Assembly (NCBI GenBank): GCA_035527455.1 | Contig: DATLAN010000373.1 | Span: 1-5,900, forward strand | Reading direction: 5' to 3' | DNA from: DATLAN01 sp035527455 | Lineage (GTDB): Bacteria > Planctomycetota > Planctomycetia > Pirellulales > Thermoguttaceae | DNA length: 5,900 bases | In this document: one piece after another, positions 1-5,677 of the stretch | Layout: every line of letters starts with the position of its first letter | How positions within the stretch are numbered: position 1 is the first letter of the stretch | The notes under the pieces: model-generated | Told to the model about the DNA's origin: nothing | The model's database searches: none | What the model saw: the letters and a program-made list of their open reading frames with translations, nothing else | Program-made: the position numbers and the translations under genes

Positions 1-1
1 G

Positions 2-1804
2 TACCAAGATGCGCTGAAAGCGGCAGGCTCCAAAGCGGACCTGACCCTCGGCATCGCGCGGATCGACCGAACCAATCCGTATGGCGACTTCGACGGATGG
101 ATCGACGAGTTGTACATCTACCCGAGGGCGCTGGACGCCAATGAAATCTCGGCCCTGTTCCTGGCGGCCAACGACGACGGCGGACCGCCGCTCGACCTGG
201 GGACCTACAACCTGGTCGCCAACGCCACCACGGAGATCACCTCCGGGCACAGCTCGGTGACGATGGCCAACCTCACGCTCCACAACCCCGCGGCCCCCGA
301 TCCGCCCACCGTGTTGACGCTAGCGGATTCCTCCTACAGCTTCCGCGACGTGACGGCCGACGACGGCACGGCGGTCCACGGGGAGCTGGAGATCCTCGGA
401 AACCTAAGCCTCGCCGGCGAGGCCCCGCTCTGGTCGGCCACCGCGAACGTCAATCCGACGATCCGCCACGGCCTGCTCGATCAGCACATCGGCACGTTGA
501 CGTTCGTGGGGTATCCGCAAATGGTCGTCGAGGATGACGGCCAGGGCAACGTCCTTTCGAAGCCCAGGACGACGTTCGAGATCCTGAGCGATCAGCACGA
601 CAAGATCGTCCTGACGGGCACGCCGACGATCGACTCGGAGATGGTGCTCGCCGGCGACGTGACGCTGCGCGGGATCGGCGTGCTTTGGAACGGAACCGTG
701 CCGCAAGGCCACATCGCATCGACCGACCCGGGCAACGTGCGCTCGGAGCCCTTGACCCTGACGCTCGTCGAGGCCGAAGACTCCCCGATCAATGTGCTCT
801 ACGGCATGTTCGACGCTCCGGAAGCGTTCGGCGGCAGTCACATCGGCAGCGGTATTTTCAACATGGACGGCCATCCGGTCTGGCAGGAGACTCGAGACGT
901 GTACGACCAATACGAGATCGGCAAGCTCCTCTGGACGGAACTCGGCCAAACGGATCTGCTCGGCCAGCCCATCCCCGAGGACAAGTGGGGATTGAGGTAC
1001 TATCCCGTCGATCCGAGCGACCCGGCCTCGGGTTTCCTGCCGAAGGTCACCGATCTCAACGGCCTGACTTACCACTTGGCCGACGGCGGTTCGACCTATT
1101 ACAGGGACCTGGACGGCATTCCCCAGCTTGCGGACGATGAGGCCTTCTCGAAAGTGACCGGCGACTTCTTCATCGCCCGAAGCGGCGACGCCAACGGCGA
1201 CGGAGCCGTCAACGGTCTGGACATCGTCGCGATGATCGGCAACTGGACGGGTAACCAGTGGAAGCCCGCGCCGAACAAGACGTGGCTCGGCGGCGACATG
1301 GCCGGCGGCCCCTCCGACCGCGGCGACGGACAGGTCAACCTGTTCGACTTCATGGCCTTGTTGCAGAACTACAACAAGGCCGACCCCGGCGTGGCGGAAG
1401 GTTCGGCAACGGCCGTGTACGACCCGGCGACCGGCCGGTTCACCGTCTCGGTCGACGGCGTGATGGCCTGGGTCCTGTCGGTCGACGGCCAGTTGACCGG
1501 CGAGGACGTCCAGGGCGTGGCGGCCGTGTTGCCCTCGATGGAAGGCACGCTGGTCTCGGCCAACGGCGACGCGGTGGGCGAGGGCTCGCTCGTCGGCCTG
1601 TTGTCGTACGCCGACGTGGAACTCGGCCAACTGGTCGAGCCGGGCACCGATCCCAGCGAGATCACGTTCGAGTACATGCTCGGACTTGGCGGCCCGCGCC
1701 ACAGCGGCACGATCACCGTCGTCCCCGAGCCGGGCACGGTGGCGATGCTGCTGGCCGCATTGTTGGGAGGGGCATTCTGGGCCCGCCGACGCCGGAAACC
1801 ATAA
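2..1804 (+). CDS. Exported LamG/dockerin-like/PEP-CTERM surface protein, 5' end outside the window
   Basis: The reading frame is open from base 2 to the TAA at 1802-1804, giving 600 codons without a start; the true start lies upstream. In-window residues 1-58 look like the end of a LamG (concanavalin-like) domain, with the typical run FDGWIDELYIYPRALDANEI. Residues about 60-390 are beta-rich and Gly/Asp/Thr-rich with no family I recognise. Residues 395-407 form a dockerin-type calcium loop (D396, N398, D400, G401, N404, D407). A second, degenerate loop lies at about 438-449 (D442, N446, D449). The C-terminus has VPEPGT (P575, E576, P577), a hydrophobic stretch at about 580-594 and a closing RRRRKP, which is the PEP-CTERM signal read by exosortase. 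Such proteins are exported, cleaved at the tail and tied to the envelope or extracellular matrix. Binding partner and substrate are unknown. An alternative in-frame TTG at 110 cuts the LamG end and is not a real start. Confidence 0.9.
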   Translation, partial: YQDALKAAGSKADLTLGIARIDRTNPYGDFDGWIDELYIYPRALDANEISALFLAANDDGGPPLDLGTYNLVANATTEITSGHSSVTMANLTLHNPAAPDPPTVLTLADSSYSFRDVTADDGTAVHGELEILGNLSLAGEAPLWSATANVNPTIRHGLLDQHIGTLTFVGYPQMVVEDDGQGNVLSKPRTTFEILSDQHDKIVLTGTPTIDSEMVLAGDVTLRGIGVLWNGTVPQGHIASTDPGNVRSEPLTLTLVEAEDSPINVLYGMFDAPEAFGGSHIGSGIFNMDGHPVWQETRDVYDQYEIGKLLWTELGQTDLLGQPIPEDKWGLRYYPVDPSDPASGFLPKVTDLNGLTYHLADGGSTYYRDLDGIPQLADDEAFSKVTGDFFIARSGDANGDGAVNGLDIVAMIGNWTGNQWKPAPNKTWLGGDMAGGPSDRGDGQVNLFDFMALLQNYNKADPGVAEGSATAVYDPATGRFTVSVDGVMAWVLSVDGQLTGEDVQGVAAVLPSMEGTLVSANGDAVGEGSLVGLLSYADVELGQLVEPGTDPSEITFEYMLGLGGPRHSGTITVVPEPGTVAMLLAALLGGAFWARRRRKP

Positions 1805-1847
1805 ACCTGAAGTGGTGGGTGAGCAGTTCGAAGGCAGCCGCCTTCGG

Positions 1848-1872
1848 CGTGCCAAGGGATTGGCGCGTTTTT
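1848..1872 (+). terminator. Intrinsic terminator of the PEP-CTERM gene
   Basis: An 8-bp stem pairs 1848-1855 (CGTGCCAA) with 1860-1867 (TTGGCGCG), including one G-U pair, closed by a GGGA tetraloop at 1856-1859. It is followed at once by TTTTT at 1868-1872. It sits 43 nt after the TAA of the upstream gene. A second perfect 7-bp hairpin, CGAAGGC/GCCTTCG around loop AGCC, lies just before it at 1829-1846. The two together make a convincing rho-independent stop that separates the PEP-CTERM gene from the PII gene. Confidence 0.72.
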
Positions 1873-1902
1873 CGCGGCCGTCGGGGTCTGCGCCGGTCTT
1901 TC

Positions 1903-1949
1903 CTGCCGACGTTGCATCCGGTATCCTGGTCCAGATGCCAGGTCGGCAG
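1903..1949 (+). other. Large inverted repeat in the PII upstream region
   Basis: CTGCCGAC (1903-1910) and GTCGGCAG (1942-1949) are perfect 8-bp complements. Inside them CTGG (1926-1929) pairs with CCAG (1938-1941) around an 8-nt loop. The element ends 51 nt before the PII GTG start. It could be a structured 5' leader or an operator-like palindrome. No T-run follows, so it is not a standard terminator. I could not place a convincing promoter in 1873-2000, and no sigma-54 type -24/-12 element is visible. Confidence 0.4.
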
Positions 1950-1988
1950 CTAGACACTTCCACAAAGCCGACGACGGCCAGGACGGAC

Positions 1989-1993
1989 GGAGG
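1989..1993 (+). promoter_or_regulatory. Ribosome binding site that fixes the PII GTG start
   Basis: GGAGG lies 7 nt before the GTG at 2001. The frame is open back to 1686, so this site, together with the match of the following residues (MKLVIAIIQP) to PII N-termini, decides the start. Confidence 0.8.
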
Positions 1994-2000
1994 CACCGGC

Positions 2001-2345
2001 GTGAAACTGGTGATCGCGATCATCCAACCGCCGAAGCTCCACGCGGTCCGCGAGGCGCTGAAGAAGATCGCGGTGACGCGGATGACGATCTGCGACGCCC
2101 AGGGGTTTGCCCGTCAACGCGCCTGGACCGAACGACCACGGGACCCCAGAGAACCCAAAGTGCTCCGCAAGGTCGCACTGGAGATCCTCGTCAACGACGA
2201 TTTTCTCGAGCGAACCGTCGAGACCATCGTCAACGTCGCCCGAACCGGTCCGGAAGGCAGCATCGGCGACGGCAAGATCTTCGTCGTGCCGGCCGAGGAG
2301 GCCGTACAGGTCAGTGATGGCGGGCGAGGGCCCGGCTCGGTGTGA
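2001..2345 (+). CDS. PII-family signal transduction protein with an atypical T-loop
   Basis: The 114-residue product, close to the usual 112, matches the GlnB/GlnK family: MKLVIAIIQP at the N-terminus, GFARQ at 35-39 (Gln39 kept), the segment RKVALEI at 56-62, and the B-loop IGDGKIF at 88-94. PII proteins are trimers that bind ATP/ADP and 2-oxoglutarate and control nitrogen enzymes and transporters through the T-loop. Here the T-loop (about 37-55) is rich in Arg and Pro, is one residue shorter than in E. coli GlnB, and has no tyrosine, so the Tyr51 uridylylation site and the Y-[KR]-G-[AS]-[AE]-Y signature are missing. At the C-terminus AVQVSDGGRG stands where E. coli has VIRIRTGEE, so the ATP-contacting arginines 101 and 103 appear as Gln103 and Ser105. 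The gene stands alone, with no amtB or glnA nearby, and converges on the downstream membrane gene. Family membership is secure; whether it senses the usual ligands is open. I give no glnB/glnK symbol because the context does not distinguish them. Confidence 0.88.
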   Translation: MKLVIAIIQPPKLHAVREALKKIAVTRMTICDAQGFARQRAWTERPRDPREPKVLRKVALEILVNDDFLERTVETIVNVARTGPEGSIGDGKIFVVPAEEAVQVSDGGRGPGSV

Positions 2346-2436
2346 GTGGGTCGTGGGCAGTGGAGAGTGGGTAGTGGGGAGTGGGTAGTGGGTAGTGGGT
2401 AGTGGGTCGTGGGGAGTGGAGAGTGGAGAGTGGGGA
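2346..2436. repeat. Heptanucleotide tandem repeat, 13 units, consensus GTGGGTA
   Basis: Thirteen consecutive 7-nt units fill the stretch exactly, starting on the base after the PII stop codon. All begin GTGG; the last three bases vary (GTA, GTC, GCA, GGA, AGA). GTGGGTA occurs five times, three of them in a row at 2381-2401. Seven is not a multiple of three, so this is not coding. The plus strand has many GGG runs separated by four bases (TAGT, TCGT), which fits the G-quadruplex pattern G3N1-7. Two further heptads (2495-2508) precede the second copy of the adjacent palindrome and one (2568-2574) follows it. Confidence 0.92.
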
Positions 2437-2491
2437 GTTTAGCGGGCGGGCTTGCCCGCCGTTTGGTTGCGGCCAAAAACCGCGTTGGGGG
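2421..2491. repeat. 71-bp direct repeat, copy 1, with internal palindrome
   Basis: This is identical over 71 bp to 2493-2563 (period 72). It holds two heptads, then the palindrome GGCGGGC-TT-GCCCGCC (stem 2445-2451 with 2454-2460, equally readable as a six-pair stem on a CTTG tetraloop). A second small stem follows, TTTGG/CCAAA (2462-2466 with 2473-2477), whose loop contains GCGG that could instead pair with CCGC at 2480-2483. Located between convergent genes, it may help end transcription from both sides, but there is no T-run, so I call it a repeat and not a terminator. Confidence 0.92.
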
Positions 2492-2492
2492 T

Positions 2493-2563
2493 GAGTGGAG
2501 AGTGGGGAGTTTAGCGGGCGGGCTTGCCCGCCGTTTGGTTGCGGCCAAAAACCGCGTTGGGGG
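2493..2563. repeat. 71-bp direct repeat, copy 2
   Basis: Exact copy of 2421-2491 in the same orientation. Its palindrome arms are at 2517-2523 and 2526-2532. It runs into a G8 tract (2559-2566). The perfect identity of the two copies points to a recent duplication or to ongoing slippage or recombination. Confidence 0.92.
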
Positions 2564-2606
2564 GGGAGTGGCGAGTCGGGGTGTGTGTGGGCGGCTGGAC
2601 TCTTGG

Positions 2607-3899
2607 TTACTCTGATTTTGGCTCGGGCTCAGGGTCGCCGGGGGATGTCTCCGGCTGGTCGTCGATCACCGGGGCGCCCGCTTCGTCGGTCCCCAGCGGC
2701 GGCAGATCGTGGGTCCCTTCGCCGGCGTCTTCGTCGAGAAAGACCTCGTCCATCTCGGTCGCGTCGACGTCGCGTCGCAGCAGGAAGTAAATGCAGGTCG
2801 TGGCGGTCCAGAAGTAGCCGAAGAAGAAGCCGGCGGCCAGCAGCTTCACGCAGCCGCCGAAGAAACGGATCACCGCCCCGCCGGCGTTGCCCAGCACGCT
2901 GTCCATATCGGTCCCGGAGGCAATCTCGCCGAACCGATCGGCGCCGGATCCCCAGGCGGCCGCCCATAAGGGCAGATGGACCACCGCGGCGGCGAAATTC
3001 GCGACCAGCAGCCATCCCACCGCGCCGAACAGACCGGCCACGATCGCATAGAACAGATAGTGCAGCGGTCTTTGGAAGACGTAGGCGTAGCAGCGGCTCA
3101 GGGCGTCGAAATTGTCGGTCCCCTCGGCGCTGATCGTGGTCCACATCAAGGGCCATCCGAAGATCAGACCCAGCAGCAACACGGCCATGATCAGTCCCGA
3201 CACGAGCGCCAACGGCCAGACCAGCGCCGTCAAGATCACCAGCGCGTCGACCCGCTGGATCAGGCCCAAAAGGCAAATCGGCAGCGCGGCCAACAGGATG
3301 CCGGCGGCGGGAAACAGCGGGGCGAAGAAGTAGGACGTCCACCGCGAACAGGCGAACCGAAGCGCGGCCATCAGGCCGACCCGCTCGTCGCACGCCAACT
3401 GAACCGCGGCCATCCGCGTGATCGCGCCCCCGAAGAACGCCCAGGTTGCCAACGACCAGAGCCCGCAAAGCAGCAGGCACGCCAGGCCGGTGAAATCCGA
3501 ATTCAGGCGGACGATTTGCAGCGCCGGCCGGCAGAGATGGGCCCAGGATCCGAAAAACGGATTGCCCGGTTGTCCCTTTGACGTGATCGGTGCCAAGGCT
3601 TCCCCGACCGATTCCCCGAACCCATCCATGCCGGGCAGTCGGGGCGCGTCCGGCACCATCTCGGTGGCCGCTTTCCAGGGGTTACCCCCATCGGGCCCCA
3701 TCCACTCGGTTTGTCTCGAATCTTCCGAGAAGACCCAGAAGAAGAGGGCCCAGCCGCAGAACGTGATGAAGACGGCCGCCGCCGAGAGCAGCAGAATGCG
3801 AAACGAGGCCGCCAGCCGAAAGGTCCGAAAGATGGCCAGCCAGGGGCAGATTTCCGACCAGGCCACCCTTCTCAACGTGCCGTTTTCGTTGTCCGCCAT
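2607..3899 (-). CDS. Multi-pass inner-membrane protein of unknown function
   Basis: The product has 430 residues. I do not recognise a characterised family. Hydrophobic segments that look membrane-spanning are at about 33-57, 136-160, 190-214, 219-252 (long, perhaps two helices), 281-308 and 345-374. A hydrophilic loop of some 75 residues (60-135), rich in Pro, Gly and Asp, separates the first two. A motif likely to be diagnostic of the family lies before the fifth segment: GTDNFDALSRCYAYVFQRP (260-278). The tail (376-430) is strongly acidic and rich in Pro and is probably cytoplasmic. There is no cleavable signal peptide; the first 30 residues are amphipathic with several Arg. The ATG at 3899 is well supported by an AGGAGGT seven bases upstream. 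It lies 70 nt downstream of dnaB on the same strand and converges with the PII gene. It could be an integral protein of a transport or envelope system, but nothing here shows which. Confidence 0.85.
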   Translation of the reverse strand: MADNENGTLRRVAWSEICPWLAIFRTFRLAASFRILLLSAAAVFITFCGWALFFWVFSEDSRQTEWMGPDGGNPWKAATEMVPDAPRLPGMDGFGESVGEALAPITSKGQPGNPFFGSWAHLCRPALQIVRLNSDFTGLACLLLCGLWSLATWAFFGGAITRMAAVQLACDERVGLMAALRFACSRWTSYFFAPLFPAAGILLAALPICLLGLIQRVDALVILTALVWPLALVSGLIMAVLLLGLIFGWPLMWTTISAEGTDNFDALSRCYAYVFQRPLHYLFYAIVAGLFGAVGWLLVANFAAAVVHLPLWAAAWGSGADRFGEIASGTDMDSVLGNAGGAVIRFFGGCVKLLAAGFFFGYFWTATTCIYFLLRRDVDATEMDEVFLDEDAGEGTHDLPPLGTDEAGAPVIDDQPETSPGDPEPEPKSE

Positions 3900-3906
3900 T
3901 GCATCG

Positions 3907-3913
3907 ACCTCCT
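3907..3913 (-). promoter_or_regulatory. Strong ribosome binding site of the membrane-protein gene
   Basis: On the minus strand AGGAGGT ends 7 nt before the ATG at 3899. It is a near-perfect anti-16S match and decides the start. Confidence 0.85.
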
Positions 3914-3943
3914 GACCTGTGCTCGATAGTCACCGGTTTTGCC

Positions 3944-3972
3944 AGTATACGATATTCGGATGGGGCTGCTTA
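3944..3972 (-). promoter_or_regulatory. Candidate promoter of the membrane-protein gene
   Basis: On the minus strand a good -10 box TATACT (3949-3944) lies 17 nt after a weak -35 TAAGCA (3972-3967), which overlaps the dnaB stop codon. Transcription would begin near 3937 and give a leader of about 38 nt that carries the AGGAGGT. The -35 is poor, so read-through from dnaB remains possible. Confidence 0.45.
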
Positions 3973-5424
3973 GAAGGAATCCCCCGGGGCACCGCCGAAA
4001 TCATCGCCATAATCGGTAAATTCGACGTGCGGCTCTTGCGAAAGGTTCTCGAATCGGGTGTGCTTGTCGATCCAGGTCAGTTTGACCCTTCCGGTCGGAC
4101 CGTTGCGCTGCTTGGCCACGATCACCTCGCCCAGACCGGCGACACCTGCATCTTGCGCATCTTCCTTGGTGTTGCAGTAGTACTCCTCTCGGTGGATGAA
4201 CATGACGACGTCGGCGTCCTGCTCGATGGCCCCCGATTCGCGAAGGTGGCTCAGTCGCGGCTGATGCCCCTCCTTGCCCGCGTCGGCCTGACGATTCAAC
4301 TGGGCCAGGCACAAGACTGGCAGTTGGAGTTCCCGGGCGAGGCCTTTGAGCCGCCGGGCCATTTTGGCGACCTGCTCCTGGCGCGGGTCGCGCGGATCGT
4401 CCGGCTGGATGAGCTGCAGGTAGTCGATCACGACCAGCCCCAAGCCTTCCTTGCGCTTCAGGCGTCTGGCACAGGCGGCGATCTCGGTGACCGAACGGCT
4501 GGGCGAATCGTCGACGAACAAGGGGGCTTTTCCCAGCTTGGCCGACGCCTCGACCAACTCCTTGCGGTCCTGGCTGGAGAGCAGCCCCTTGCGGAACTTG
4601 CCCGCGTCGATCCGCCCTTGCGAGCAGAGCATCCGCTGGGCCAGTTCGAGCCGGGCCATTTCCAGACTGACGAAGAGCGTGGGCACGTTCGATTCGATGC
4701 TCACGTATTCGGCGATATTCGTGGCCAGGGCCGTCTTTCCCATGCTCGGCCGGGCGGCCAGGACCACGAATTCCGAGTCGTGCAGCCCGCCGGTGAGATT
4801 GTCCAGATCGGTGAAACCCGTGTAGATCCCCACGCCCTCGGTCCCCAGCAGCCGGGCGTCGATCCGGTCGAACGCCTCGACCAGCAGCTCGCGAATGGTG
4901 GTTACCTTGTCGGAAGTCCGCTGGTCGTGGACGGCAAAGATCTTCTGCTCCGCCTGGCTGACGATCTCGTTGGGCTCGACGGTCGTGTCGTAGGCGTCGC
5001 GGAGGATCTCCGTACCCGCGTGGATCAGCGACCGCAAGGTGGCCTTGTCGCGCACGATTCCCGCGTAGTGGATCGCGTTGGCCGCGTAGGGGACCGATTG
5101 GACGACCTCGGCCAGATAGGCCACGCCACCGATCGCTTCGAGATCCCCCGCCTGCTTGAGCCGTTCGATCAGCAGCGTGGCGTCGATGCGCTTGCCTTCG
5201 TCGTGCATCGCCATCAGGTGGGCAAAGAGTTTCTGATGGGCGTCGGCGTAGAAGTCGTCGGCCCGAATCAGAGGGGCCACCTCGTCGCACATCTCGGCGT
5301 TGAGCACGAGGCTCCCCAAAACCCCCTTTTCGGCGTCGAGATTCTGAGGCGGCAGCCGGTCGAGAATCTCCGGGCTAACCGAAGAGGAAGAATGGGCCGT
5401 ATCGGTGCGCTGGGCGGTAGCCAT
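3970..5424 (-). CDS. dnaB: Replicative DNA helicase DnaB
   Basis: The product has 484 residues, about the usual DnaB length (E. coli 471). It is the hexameric ATP-driven 5'-3' helicase that unwinds DNA at the replication fork and recruits primase. The N-terminal helical domain spans about 23-125, with PQNLDAEKGVLGSL at its start. The RecA-like C-terminal domain has Walker A ARPSMGKT (224-231, Lys230), SLEM with Glu255, Walker B LVVIDYLQLI (330-339, Asp334), QLNRQ (375-379), RESGAIEQDADVVMFIHREE (395-414) and the arginine-finger region KQRNGPTG (438-445, Arg440). All key residues are present and there is no intein. The ATG at 5424 is the only ATG, GTG or TTG start between an in-frame stop at 5442-5440 and the conserved N-terminus. 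No clear ribosome binding site precedes it. The ribosomal-protein genes rpsF, rpsR and rplI that often adjoin dnaB are not upstream here; a divergent metabolic gene is. Confidence 0.98.
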   Translation of the reverse strand: MATAQRTDTAHSSSSVSPEILDRLPPQNLDAEKGVLGSLVLNAEMCDEVAPLIRADDFYADAHQKLFAHLMAMHDEGKRIDATLLIERLKQAGDLEAIGGVAYLAEVVQSVPYAANAIHYAGIVRDKATLRSLIHAGTEILRDAYDTTVEPNEIVSQAEQKIFAVHDQRTSDKVTTIRELLVEAFDRIDARLLGTEGVGIYTGFTDLDNLTGGLHDSEFVVLAARPSMGKTALATNIAEYVSIESNVPTLFVSLEMARLELAQRMLCSQGRIDAGKFRKGLLSSQDRKELVEASAKLGKAPLFVDDSPSRSVTEIAACARRLKRKEGLGLVVIDYLQLIQPDDPRDPRQEQVAKMARRLKGLARELQLPVLCLAQLNRQADAGKEGHQPRLSHLRESGAIEQDADVVMFIHREEYYCNTKEDAQDAGVAGLGEVIVAKQRNGPTGRVKLTWIDKHTRFENLSQEPHVEFTDYGDDFGGAPGDSF

Positions 5425-5457
5425 GGCGATCCATCGCGGTCAAGTCGTGAAAACACC

Positions 5458-5487
5458 GTTTAGCGGGCGGGCTTGCCCGCCGTTTGG
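5458..5487. repeat. Third copy of the palindromic repeat core, upstream of dnaB
   Basis: These 30 bases are identical, in the same orientation, to 2437-2466 and 2509-2538. The stem arms are GGCGGGC at 5466-5472 and GCCCGCC at 5475-5481. The heptads and the CCAAA half of the second stem are not present. Instead an unrelated 5-bp hairpin GTGGC/GCCAC follows at 5490-5504. The copy ends 33 nt from the dnaB ATG, so it would lie in the dnaB leader if transcription starts further upstream. The form is that of a dispersed REP-like intergenic element. Confidence 0.85.
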
Positions 5488-5549
5488 CGGTGGCCCGATG
5501 CCACATTAGGTCCTTTAGAGTCGGAAAATCGAGTATGCGCATCATAAGG

Positions 5550-5642
5550 CCTCTCGTGCCGGATGACAAGCAGCCAAGCCCCGCATGGCAACGAATGGGC
5601 GACGAGAGGTCGTGTCGCACCGGATGCCGGTAACGACCCCTC
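5550..5642 (+). other. Nested and competing inverted repeats ahead of the class V enzyme
   Basis: CCTCTCGT (5550-5557) is a perfect 8-bp complement of ACGAGAGG (5602-5609). The second arm also overlaps GAGAGGTCGT (5604-5613), which pairs with ACGACCCCTC (5633-5642) at 9 of 10 positions. Nested inside the latter is ACCGG/CCGGT (5619-5623 with 5627-5631, loop ATG). The two large hairpins cannot form together. This is the geometry of an alternating leader RNA, but no known riboswitch motif and no T-run are seen. No protein-coding gene is evident in 5488-5676. Confidence 0.4.
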
Positions 5643-5670
5643 TTGATGCCCGCCGTGGGGGTGTCACAAT
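5643..5670 (+). promoter_or_regulatory. Candidate promoter giving a nearly leaderless transcript
   Basis: TTGATG (5643-5648) and CACAAT (5665-5670) are separated by 16 nt and each matches the sigma-70 consensus at four of six positions. The expected start, seven bases after the -10 box, is the A of the ATG at 5677. This would account for the lack of a proper ribosome binding site. If this promoter is used, the hairpins at 5550-5642 are not in the transcript. Confidence 0.3.
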
Positions 5671-5677
5671 GGTGACA
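5662..5677. promoter_or_regulatory. Perfect palindrome over the start of the class V enzyme gene
   Basis: TGTCAC (5662-5667) and GTGACA (5672-5677) are exact inverted repeats around AATG. The right arm ends in the A of the ATG. It may be a repressor operator over the candidate -10 box, or a short hairpin hiding the start codon. A 12-bp palindrome can also occur by chance. Confidence 0.35.

Noticed and set aside
1903..1940. Sigma-54 promoter for the PII gene, suggested by TTGCAT at 1912
   Set aside because: The required GG about 11 nt upstream of the GC is missing (CC is there), and no alternative fits.
404..2023. 539-codon open frame on the minus strand
   Set aside because: It is antisense to the PEP-CTERM gene and runs past its end. 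The product is Arg/Val/Asp-rich with no domain pattern, a typical shadow in GC-rich DNA, while the plus strand shows clear LamG, dockerin-like and PEP-CTERM features.
2437..2466. Intrinsic terminator for the PII gene
   Set aside because: The stem is strong but is followed by GTTTGGTTGC, not a T-run, and the same element also occurs upstream of dnaB. It is better described as a repeat, though it may still hinder transcription.
2114..2548. Minus-strand frame with the peptide KRRASPPAK twice (a third time in 5375-5620)
   Set aside because: The repeated peptide is the antisense translation of the palindromic DNA repeat and its flank includes the heptads. It reflects nucleotide repetition, not a protein family.
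2421..2563. CRISPR array
   Set aside because: Only two units, identical over 71 of 72 bp with no variable spacers, and no cas genes.
2495..3133. Arg-rich plus-strand frame
   Set aside because: It begins in the repeat and runs antisense through the membrane-protein gene. The low-complexity Arg/Ser/Pro composition is that of a GC-rich shadow frame.
5375..5434. Short ORF of 19 codons starting at the ATG at 5434 on the minus strand, overlapping the dnaB start
   Set aside because: It is out of frame with dnaB, has no ribosome binding site, and its product has no support beyond an open frame.
3919..5463. 514-codon open frame on the plus strand
   Set aside because: It is a mirror of dnaB. All helicase motifs are on the minus strand and the plus product shows no recognisable domain.
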